Assembly: GCA_963556255.1 (NCBI GenBank)
Contig: OY744615.1
Coordinates: forward strand, 14,146,531-14,210,530
Source of the DNA: Allolobophora icterica
Taxonomy: Eukaryota; Annelida; Clitellata; Crassiclitellata; Lumbricidae
DNA length: 64,000 bases
Direction: 5' to 3'
The stretch's first letter is position 1. The number at the start of each line of letters is the position of its first letter. Position numbers and translations under genes: made by a program. Below are positions 32,800 to 42,290 of this stretch, piece by piece. The notes under the pieces were generated by a model, which had not been told where the DNA came from, did not search any database, and saw only the letters and a list, made by a program, of their open reading frames with translations.

Positions 32800-34344
32800 G
32801 AGTCATTTTCCGGTAAATGCATAAATTGACAATTCAGCTGTCCCCGGTCATTTATAAGAAAACAATGCCTAGTCTGATCATGCTAAGTGATTAGATTAAA
32901 ACGTTATTGATCAGTCAACAATTTAAGACCTTTGAAAGTAATTCAGAGCAATAAAATAATTTATTACAATTTATTTTGAATTTAAAATGTTCCACTCCGT
33001 TACCGTCCCTAGGCTATAGTACATATTGCTTTCGTCTACAATTTCAAAATGATTTGCATTAAACCAAAAAATGTGACCGTTTCTTTTATAATAAACATAA
33101 TTGCATATTTCTAAATACAACTTAGAAACTTACAACTTCAGTATAATTTTTAAAAATATATTTTAACTTGTCCCCGGAAAATTATGTCCGCTCCGTTAAA
33201 ATGTAAAAATTATCTCGTATCTCACAACCCTTCGAGTTCTTTGCTCCCGCAACTTAACACATCTCTTCTGTGAAGATCTATGTAAGTAAGTATGTCTTAA
33301 TACAGGATCTGAATGCTAAGACAAATTTCTTACAAATTTTCATTTATTACGTACCTCATGTGTTTTTTCATAATACATCCACTCCGTTACTGCATTTTTG
33401 CAATGATTATGAATAAATATAATTTAAATAATATTTTTAATATAACGTTTATAAGCTATATAATGAGTGTACCGACGATTAATGTGGACGCATGAGAGAT
33501 AATATGATATTTACCGTGCTGATACACAATTTGTCCACTCCGTTAACTGTCCACTCAGTTACCATAAATGTGACCCTTGAGGTACTAAAATTTATTCCAC
33601 TGTCAGGATAAGTCGTCTACTTAAATTATCATTTCTAATACAACTTATATAACAATATATGACATTTTAAATTAATTTTTGCTTCGGCAGACTGTTTTTT
33701 TTAAAGTTCACTTTTCACATTCTGTGCTCAATTCTCGACAAATGGTAACGGAGCGGAACTTTTTATGGTAATTTTTTATGTAATTTTGATGTTATGAGCA
33801 GATTTTTAAGACAACATCATCAATATTTTAATGTTTTTTTGTTCATTTGATCACTGGTAATGATTAGCTGAAGTGATTTTTATTTTGTTATTTGGCCAAA
33901 AAAAAATACAGTCAACTTTACGTTGATTAGATTCCCTATTTTTCTTTCAGTAACGGAGTGGAACTTCTTAACAATATTTAAAATGTGATGGAATTAAATA
34001 ATCATTTGTATTGTAATTTCTTTTATATTTATTTTATAAACATTAATACTAAGAACATATTGGCATGTCAAACTACGCAGTAGGAAGCTGTCTACTATAT
34101 ATAAATAGCTCATATGTTTTGGTAACGGAGTAACGGAGTGGACAAACATTCCACTCCGTTTTTCGTAGGGCTATTTTCTTTCTGCTAAAAACTTCATAAT
34201 TTTACATATTAGTGCAAAACCAAATATATATTAGTGAAATAGAAATATTCAAGATTTGCTTCAAACAAAAATCAATGTAATTTGCCCCAAAAATTTTTTG
34301 GCTTCTTCAATTAGTGAATGTGACATATTACCGGAAAATGACTC
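32800..34344. mobile_element. 1.55-kb element with 17-bp TIRs and an oriented motif array
   Basis: Perfect terminal inverted repeats GAGTCATTTTCCGGTAA (32800-32816) and its complement (34328-34344) are flanked by ATTT on each side (32796-32799, 34345-34348). The interior is AT-rich and non-coding, with ten copies of ACTCCGTTAC or a near variant. Plus orientation: ~32993, 33190, 33380, 33536, 33551 and 34152. Inverse (GTAACGGAGT): 33745, 33950, 34122 and 34131. The superfamily is not identified. The short TIR plus 4-bp duplication is modest evidence, but the inverted repeat itself is clear. Confidence 0.7.
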
Positions 34345-34555
34345 ATTTATAAGCTAAAACCGCTGGTGCGCATGGCACCCACAGAATAGGTAGGCGTCTA
34401 GTAGGCCTACCCTGACGGTTGAGTTGGTCTTCGGCCTTGCGGAAATGTCCACTGATGTCAGGGCTCTGCCCCAGACCCGTCTGGGGTAAGGGCGCTTCCT
34501 CAGGCCCCCTTGCTGAGAGGTTGAAGAAGAGAGTGCAGTTGACATTTTATGAGTA
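34345..34555. other. Nothing firm; short GC-richer segment
   Basis: TCAGGGCTCTGCCCCAGACC followed by CGTCTGGGGTAAGGGCGC can form a short hairpin. Otherwise unrecognised. Confidence 0.35.
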
Positions 34556-36419
34556 CAGTGGTCGTAGCGGTCCTGTATTTCCTGTAAAGTCCTGTATTTT
34601 TTTGCTTGTCCTGTAAAATCCTGTATTTTTGCAAAAGTGTCCTGTATTTCCTGTATTTTTTAAAAAGTCAGATTTCACGCTCTTTTTGTCGCGAATACAT
34701 AATATTTATAATTTGTTATTTTTATTATATTTTGGGCTTTTAACTTATGATACAGAGTAGTATAAGTAACTACAGAGTAGCATAAGGTAAGAATAATACC
34801 AGATGCCTCCGAAGAAGCTGATCAAGCGATGTGCAAACTACTAGTAATAGCTAATAAAGAAACATCCTTGATTATGGGAGACTTCATCTACCATATTGAT
34901 TTGGAAAAATTGGAAGGGGAGAGATAAAAAGATAGGATATTCTTGGATTTTATTGCAACAGCATGTCATGGAGCCAGCCAGAGGAGAAAACATTTTGGAC
35001 TTAGTGACAACATTAATGAAAATATTGTAGAGAATGGAAGTGTTGGAGAGCATGTTTGCCCTAGCGATCATCATGTTATCACATGGAAATAAATCACAGA
35101 GCAGACCAAGGAAGTCAAAGCCTATGTGAAAAGACCCAACTTCTTTAAAGCAGAATATGAGTTAGTGAGGAAATGGTTGCGGCAAAAGGATAAGTGAAAT
35201 AAAGGGCATGGGAGCGAATGATGCTTGGAAGAAGTTTAGGGAACTTTTGAGGGAACTTTATTGAAGAAAACATACTGAAGCACAAAAGAATCAATAATAG
35301 GAGGCCTTGGGTAACACGTGAGGTTCAAAGAAAAAGAAGGGCAAAGAACAAAGCATGGAAGAATTTACAGAAGTTGAAGAAAGAAACAAAGAATGGATTT
35401 GGATCATGAGAGTGTTGCCAAACTTGAGGATTTAAGAAACAAGTAGGTGAATAAAAGAAATACCCGCAAAAATGCAAACAAAAGATCAATTAAAAAGCTT
35501 TGAGCAGAAGTGATCTAGGAATGTAAAGGAGGATAATAAAGTTTTTACAACTATGCCAGAAGTAAGCAGAGAAGGAAAGACATGATAGGGCCATTGAAAA
35601 AGAAAGATGGTAAGGGAGAAGTTATCGTGGATGATGTGGAAGCTGCTGAAGTACTCAATAATTTTCAGCTCAGTGTTTACTTTTGAAGAATTAGGAAATA
35701 TCCCAGAGCCTTAGCAAAAGGAATTAACACAGGTAATGTTTACTAAAGAAAATGGGGTACAACTGAAAAGGCTAAAAGCTAGCAAGAGTCCAGGCATAGA
35801 TTAACTCTATCCGAAATTCTTACATGAACTGAGGAAAGAAATTGGAGAGGTACAATGTATTAGCCCAGATCTGCGATAAATTAATGTAGACTTGAGAAGT
35901 ACCACAGGAATGGAAGGATGCACTCATAGCGCCATTGAATTAGCACCAAACAAGGCAACTCAGGGACAAAGGTATAGATTATTTAAGAAGCCAAAGGACC
36001 ATTAGGGCAGAAATTCTTCAGTGTAATTGTAGACCTGTGGAATTGTTATGTATGTTATGTTAAATGTTTCCGAATGTTGTGTATGCAGACTGCAGTGTAA
36101 TAATTAAATTAGCACATAACCTCATTAAATGCACACATAATTGGTCTGCTAACTAGTTTGTTACCGATTCATCCCTGTTGTCATGGCTCAAGGATAAAAT
36201 AGTTGACAAAGCAGACCTAGATTATGGCAGTAGGCCTACGATGATGATGAGGCAACGCTGTTGGGGGACTACAACTATGTAGTCCGTTGCAAAAATATAT
36301 TTGTACTGGCCTACTGGGTATTTTTTTTATTATAAATGTCCTGTAAAATGTCCTGTAATTTTATTTTATGTGTCCTGTAAAATGTCCTGTATTTTTATGA
36401 TAGCCTGCTACGACCACTG
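34556..36419. mobile_element. 1.9-kb hAT-like element carrying a LINE relic
   Basis: The left end CAGTGGTCGTAGCGG and inverted right end CAGTGGTCGTAGCAGG match over 15 of 16 bases. TGAGTA flanks both ends (34550-34555, 36420-36425). Subterminal TCCTGTAAAATCCTGTATTT repeats occur on both sides in the same direction. Between them (about 34850-36000, plus) are remnants such as IMGDF, ATACHGA, SDHHVIT and LKASKSPGID, typical of a LINE endonuclease-RT, with many stops. Confidence 0.72.
34850..36010 (+). pseudogene. Decayed LINE endonuclease/RT inside the hAT-like element
   Basis: Conceptual peptides in shifting frames show an endonuclease D-F motif (MGDFIYHIDLEKLEGE), an SDHH motif, and the RT-linker phrase KASKSPGID. 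There are multiple frameshifts and stops. No intact RT core. Confidence 0.55.
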
Positions 36420-36425
36420 TGAGTA

Positions 36426-37533
36426 TTTTAGGCACTGATTCATCGGCCATCTCGACTCCACTTCCGTCTCTTCTTCCTTCTAATCTGGGCTTCTCTCACC
36501 CTCCTTATCCCTCGGCTCGTCTCCAAGACAACGACAAAATACACAACACAAAGCGCTGACAAAGCATGGTCGGCGATCTAGGGGGGGGGTCGAGGGGAAC
36601 ACGCCATAAATTTACCCCCCCCCCCCAAATTTTTGAAGAAACACGAAAAAAGGCTGAAAAATGTAATTGCGCGTGAAGGTTTTCACTGCTTTTTTGACCA
36701 GATGAGGTAAAAACTGAATTTGTGAGCAGAAGTGTTCCCTCCGAAAATTCAAAGAAAGGAAGAAGACTTTTGAAAAAAGTCATGAAATTTTGTAGAAAAA
36801 AGTAATAGGTAGGCCCTAATTATGGTTGGGAGACCGGGGAGAGGGGAAAAAGAAGGATGTAAAAAGTAAAAATAGGCGAATCACTAAAAAAAAAGGTCAT
36901 CAACTTTTTTGGGAGATGAATTCGTAGAAAAGTCATGAAGTTTTTGTGGAGAAAGGAAAAAAATTCCTAAAAAGGTCATCGACCAGACCATGGGCAACTT
37001 TGTCCCCCCCCACCTCTCAGACAAGATCACCGCCACTGGCAATCATATATCGATTTTGCCCACTGGCGACCACGGATGTCCTGAACATAATAAAAAAAAC
37101 ACTGAAGAAATTCTCAAATTATTTTATGATTTCACGTTAATATAAGCAATTCTCTGCGCGAAGTTATCCTCCTGAGTTCTCATCTTCGTCAAAACTAGTA
37201 TCCTTTGCAATTTTAACCCACATCTGTTAAACTACAGAGACCAAACTGTAGGTTAATAACTTGCAAGAGTTTAGAAATTAAATAACTAGTTTTGCGCGAA
37301 GTCTATTACGGTTTGAGACTGACTTTGACACCTCTTACACGTAATAAAATCTCCGTCTTTGTATTATAGACCACAATTAACAATGACGTCATTAATTTTA
37401 AAGCATTCTCATAATGCGAACATTCTGTAGTTAAGATTTGAAATTTGTCGTTGACAAATTAAGTTATCGTTCGATAATGAATCAATTTCTTTTCAATTAC
37501 AGCTCTAGCAACATTTTAGCTTTCATTGGAACG
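36426..37533. other. Repeat relic 36555-37040; rest unrecognised
   Basis: The segment 36555-37040 begins TCGGCGATCTAGG, contains G and C homopolymers, TTGACCAGATGAGG and AAAAGGTCATCAAC, and ends AAGATCACCGCCACTGG. It belongs with the repeats at 31829 and 48000. The remaining DNA to 37533 is AT-rich with nothing recognised. Confidence 0.5.
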
Positions 37534-38664
37534 GACTCTTAACTGAGAAGAGGGTACGAGTATCGAGCAGAGTTTCGAAACTTACAATCGGCCTCAGTAT
37601 TGTACTAATAGCTAGCCAATGTGAACACGAGCAGAGCAGGACTCGTAATTCCTTATCTATTTCAAATAAAACTGGTAGCTCCTGGATTACAATTAGAATA
37701 TATTTTATTAGAAACAAAGTGCAAGTTAATGTGACTCGATTATTTAAGTAGCCTATATGGAACAATTCACTTCAAATGTTACATGGCATACTTGTTTTAG
37801 AGTACCATAACGGAATAAGTGACATAAGCGGAAAGAAGTATAATAGTATTATTCCTTTCGTGGCACCGCTGATCAGAATATGACCACGATCCCATAGAAA
37901 CACAGAATATGTCGATAACTCTATATCTGTTGTTTTGAACCACTTTTTACACAGTTCTAATCTGACGAGACACGTGAATACCCACACAGAGCAAAAGCAT
38001 GCAAACGTCAGATATGCCTGAAGTCATTTGACGAGAATAGTATTATAAATTCATACATGAAAACTTGAAGGTTTAAAACCCCACACATATTTTAATTGAG
38101 GAATCATTTCCGGGGCATTGTCCTTACAAAGGTCACATGAACACGAGCAGAGCAGGACTCGTAATTCCTTATCTATTTCAAATAAAACTGGTAGCTCCTG
38201 GATTACAATTAGAATATATTTTATTAGAAACAAAGTGCAAGTTAATGTGACTCGATTATTTAAGTAGCCTATATGGAACAATTCACTTCAAATGTTACAT
38301 GGCATACTTGTTTTAGAGTACCATAACGGAATAAGTGACATAAGCGGAAAGAAGTATAATAGTATTATTCCTTTCGTGGCACCGCTGATCAGAATATGAC
38401 CACGATCCCATAGAAACACAGAATATGTCGATAACTCTATATCTGTTGTTTTGAACCACTTTTTACACAGTTCTAATCTGACGAGACACGTGAATACCCA
38501 CACAGAGCAAAAGCATGCAAACGTCAGATATGCCTGAAGTCATTTGACGAGAATAGTATTATAAATTCATACATGAAAACTTGAAGGTTTAAAACCCCAC
38601 ACATATTTTAATTGAGGAATCATTTCCGGGGCATTGTCCTTACAAAGGTCACATGAAAAGCCAT
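37534..38664 (+). repeat. Left direct repeat of LINE A, itself containing a 516-bp tandem duplication
   Basis: The sequence from GACTCTTAACTGAGAAGAGG to CATGAAAAGCCAT matches 45943-46557 (615 bp). The left copy is 516 bp longer: the segment starting AACACGAGCAGAGCAGG at 37625 starts again at 38141. The junction reads ACATGAA|CACGAG, and TGAA is shared by both parent sites. The embedded open frames on the minus strand are identical in all three copies. Confidence 0.93.
37940..38664 (+). pseudogene. Eroded C2H2 zinc-finger fragments
   Basis: On the plus strand SNLTRHVNTHTEQK, then (after a frame change) CKRQICLKSFDENSIINSYM, follow the C2H2 pattern: C..C..KSF..........(H to Y). Each unit is frameshifted and carries stops. 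The same fragment occurs in each of the three duplicated blocks (also 46340-46470). It marks the 5' side of the zinc-finger locus. Confidence 0.65.
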
Positions 38665-38683
38665 CTAGAGTTACATCTCTATG

Positions 38684-38696
38684 CAAGATGGCCGAC
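38684..38696 (+). promoter_or_regulatory. YY1-like site at +20 of LINE A
   Basis: CAAGATGGCCGAC contains the YY1 core AAGATGGC. Established knowledge: mammalian L1 has CAAGATGGCCGA in its first ~20 bases, where YY1 sets the transcription start. Here the motif is at a similar place, 20 bases from the inferred 5' end. Function is inference. Confidence 0.55.
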
Positions 38697-38829
38697 TAGC
38701 CACACAGAATTTGGGGAGTCTTGCTCATTCTTAAGAAACTTATTACTTTTGTGGAGAACTGTCGTAATTAATTCTCTTTTTTAGTTCTCGCGATTTTCTT
38801 TAGCCTTAAGCTAAATTACTGGAACTAAA

Positions 38830-39582
38830 ATGGCGAAAAAAGCTGCGAAAATTGATGAATTCGTCGAACTGATACATGACGATCGCGTGGCGAGCGCTAT
38901 TCGCACGTGCCTCTCAGTGGACATAAACATATCTATCGAAGCAATGTTTGCGAAGCTAACCGCAACCTTCATGGCCACCATTCGGGCCGACTTGGAGAAA
39001 TTCGCCACTGGCTTGATCTCTGAAACTACCAAGTCGTTGACTTCAAAAATATCCACTCTTGAGGAGGAGAATCGAGACCTGTCCCAGCGGTTGGATACCT
39101 TGGAAACATCTGCCAGACTAAAAAACCTTATTATCCACGGAATTGCTGTTCCAACAATTCCAGCGTGGTCGGGAAAGAACGACTACTCAACATTGGTTAT
39201 CGACCTCTGCCAGAACCACCTGGGGATTCAGGTTGCTCCGTCTGACATCAACGCTGCCTACCCTCTACCTGGCCCGGGGAACATTAACCAGCGTCCAGTC
39301 TTGGTTAACTTCCTCTCTCGCAAGCTACGTGATCAAGTATACCATGCTCGGAAAACCCTTCGATCACTCTCGGTGCCTACGATCAAACAAAGAATATTTA
39401 TCAACGAGCACCTCACCAAGCTCAATGCCCGCATCTTCGCTGGCACACGCAAACTGGTTCGCGAAAAAAAGCTTCACTCTACCTGGACCTCGGGCGGGTT
39501 CGTGTTTGTACGGTCAACCAACTCGCTGGATGAAAAGCCAGCTCAGTGGAGATCACTGAAGGGACTAGACAAGCTCACCTAA
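38830..39582 (+). CDS. LINE A ORF1 protein (coiled coil, RRM-like, C-terminal domain)
   Basis: A 250-residue RNA-binding protein with the layout of L1-type ORF1p. A helix with heptads lies at about residues 60-98 (TSKISTLEEENRDLSQRLDT). An RRM-like segment follows (NLIIHGIAVPT, then DINAAYPLPG, PVLVNFLSRKLRDQVY). The C-terminal domain (IFINEHLTKLNARIF...HSTWTSGGFVFVRS) resembles the C-terminal domain of L1 ORF1p and FP25K-like proteins. Family role: it coats LINE RNA in the ribonucleoprotein and acts as a nucleic-acid chaperone. The start ATGGCG at 38830 is the first ATG of the frame. No damage seen. Confidence 0.85.
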   Translation: MAKKAAKIDEFVELIHDDRVASAIRTCLSVDINISIEAMFAKLTATFMATIRADLEKFATGLISETTKSLTSKISTLEEENRDLSQRLDTLETSARLKNLIIHGIAVPTIPAWSGKNDYSTLVIDLCQNHLGIQVAPSDINAAYPLPGPGNINQRPVLVNFLSRKLRDQVYHARKTLRSLSVPTIKQRIFINEHLTKLNARIFAGTRKLVREKKLHSTWTSGGFVFVRSTNSLDEKPAQWRSLKGLDKLT

Positions 39583-42290
39583 CTCCGGTCTTCGCACATC
39601 CACTCATCCTTGGCTACCCAAATGGTATCAGTTTCAGCTAACTTACTACGTACAATGCCTTTGCTCTCCTGTTATCCCCATGATTTAGTGATGTTCTCCT
39701 ATTTTCATAGCAATTGTCTATTGTTTCATTATCTATACTGTTTTCTTAGCAGCATCCACTCATTTGTGAACTACCCTGATACTGCTTATTCTAACTAATG
39801 AATTACATGCTAAGCGCTTACTCAACTGCATGTCAACATTTAATAATGTTCACTTATTCCATTCCTGTACTGCTTCAGTCTACTCTTCCTTTGCTTGTCT
39901 GCTTTTCTTCTCGTACCAACACCTATTCATTCAGGAACTATTCAAATGGTAGTTATTTGAGTTGACGAACTCTCTGTCTCGGACATGTTTTTAGCTGACT
40001 GTACTTACCTACTAATGGTATGTCCAAAGCTAATGTCTAAAGTAATCTCAGCCCATGTTTAATGCACATTAGTGTGGACCTATGTTGATGCACCGAGCTG
40101 GATGTATATGATTACCAATGATATGTTAAAGCTAGTGCTTAAAGCCATCTTAGTCCATGTTTTATGTACACTCGAGTTGACCTTTGTTGACGCATTGAGC
40201 TGGATGGTCATTTACCAGCCAATGTTCCATGTTTAGTCTAGGTTAGAGCTGACCTCTGTTGACGCATCTAGCCGGATGAACCTGTCTACTAACTTTGTTC
40301 AAAGCTAGTTTCTAAAGCTATCTCAGCCCATGTTTAATGTTAACTAGAGTTGTTTTATGTTGACGCATTGAACTGGATGCACTTTACTACTAATGTTGTG
40401 TTTAAGGCTAGTGTCTAAAGCTATCTCAGCCCATGTCTAATGCTAGAGTTATTTTATGTTGACACATTGAGCTGATGCACTTGTCTATTAACGTTATGTT
40501 TAGAGCTAGATTAGGGCTGACCTCTGTTGATGCATCAAGCTGGATGAACTTGCCTACTAACAATGTGTTCAAAGCTAGTGTCTAAAGCCATCTCAGCCCA
40601 TGTTTAATGTTAATTAGAGTTGTTTTATGTTGGCACATTGAGCTGGATGCACTTGACTACCAACGTTATGTTTAAAGTTGGTGTCTATTATAAGAGTTGT
40701 TTTTTGTTGACGCATTGAGCTAGATGCACCTTACTACTAACGTTGTGTTTAAAGCTAGTATCTAAAGCTATCTCAGCCCATGTCTAATCTTAGAGCTTTT
40801 GTATGTGACACATCGAACTGGATGCACTTGTCTACTAACGATGTGTTTAAAGCTAGTGTCTAAAGCTATTTCAGCCCATGTTTAATGTTACTTAGTGTTG
40901 TTTTATGTTGATGCATTGAGCTGGGTGCACTGACTACAAATGGTGTGTCTAAATTTAGTGTCCAAAGTCATCTCAGCCTATGGTTAAAATGAATTAGAGT
41001 TGTTTTATGTTGACGCATTGAACTGGATGCATTTGACTACTAACAGCGTGTTTAAAGCTAATGTTCAAACCTATCTCAGCCCATGTTTAATGCACATAAT
41101 GCATCTATGTTGATGCATCGAGCTGGATGTATACCTGACTACTAACAGTGCGTTTAAAGCTGGTGTTCAAAGCTATCAATAGGACTGTTTTGTGTGTTGC
41201 CGACAGCCATTTAACAGCTTACACGCATGTTCCATGCTTGGTGTAGTCTATGGATGACCTATGTTGAGGCATTGAGCTGCCCGAACTTGATTAATGACGG
41301 TGTATTTAAAACTAAATTTTAAAGCCACCTTTGCTTGGCAGATGCTGGCACTCCTTAAAAGAGCTAACAGTCTATCATGTCTTATATCAAATCGTTTAAA
41401 GATTTCTCCAACAAACTGACCTCTCTGTAACTATGGTCACTTGTTGTTAACATGAATGTAACTATGGGCCCATGCACTAATGTTGCCATGGTCCCATGTT
41501 GTCAATAGTGTGCTAACAGAAGTATTTGTTGTTGCATAATTTGGTCGAACTTCTTATTTCCTATGCTATCCATGGCTCTACTTTTCAAACTCACTTAGAT
41601 TTGACCTGTGATTTACCAGTCAGGCGAGTGACTGCTTTTGTAAATTAACTGTGGGTTGTTTATGCCAATTTTGATTGCCATTACTCAGGTGTCAGGTTAT
41701 TACTTCTCCACAAGAGCTTATTGTCGATAGCCTTACCTAATCGGCTCAACCAGTGTTATTCCCAGTTGTGAATTAACTCTTGCTTGATTGTTTTCCTGTG
41801 CGAGTAGGGTGTGTTGGCTTAGCAAACTGTTTTGTTAGCAAACTGATTTGCTTATGATTTAGTTGGACTGAGTCTGATAAATACCGTGTTACCTAGATTG
41901 TTTCTCTGTGTGAGTAGGGTGTGTTAACTCAGCAAATTGTCTTGATTATGATTTCGTTGGACTGTTCAGATGTTGTTTTCCTGGACTGTTTTCCCGTGTG
42001 AGTAGGGTGCGTTAGCTTAACGAACTGATCTGTCTATGATTTAGTTGGGCTGTGCCAGATGTTGTACTACCTGGATGCTTCTCAATGTTATAATTATGTT
42101 TGTGCTATGCTTACATTGTGTTTAATCTGCTTCGAACATCAACTTTATCTCATTCAGATGCACTTCCACTTGAATTTACACTGTTTTGCACTCCACTCTA
42201 ACGAACCTTATTAGAGTACGGATTCCCTCTGTTACCACTAGCTTGGTCTGTTGCTTTGTGGGATTACCCCACCTTCCACCTGCGACTTGT
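39583..42290 (+). repeat. LINE A inter-ORF spacer with degenerate ~110-bp tandem repeats
   Basis: No ORF. From about 40020 to 41290 the phrases TGTTGACGCATTGAGCTGGA, TGCACTTGACTACTAACG, GTGTTTAAAGCTAGTGTCTA and AAGCTATCTCAGCCCATGTT recur in that order about ten to twelve times, with deletions. A second, shorter repeat (TGTGTGAGTAGGGTGTGTTA...ACTGATTTGCTTATGATTT) lies at 41790-42070. Confidence 0.85.

Noticed and set aside
37523..37987. Minus-strand frames (MFHIGYLNN..., MWVFTCLVR...) repeated three times as a gene family
   Set aside because: They recur only because the 615-bp block is duplicated; no domain is visible, and the plus strand carries decayed zinc-finger sequence.
42186..42290. 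Start of LINE A ORF2 at 42186
   Set aside because: The frame opens there only with a TTG codon; the first ATG, at 42291, is the better start.
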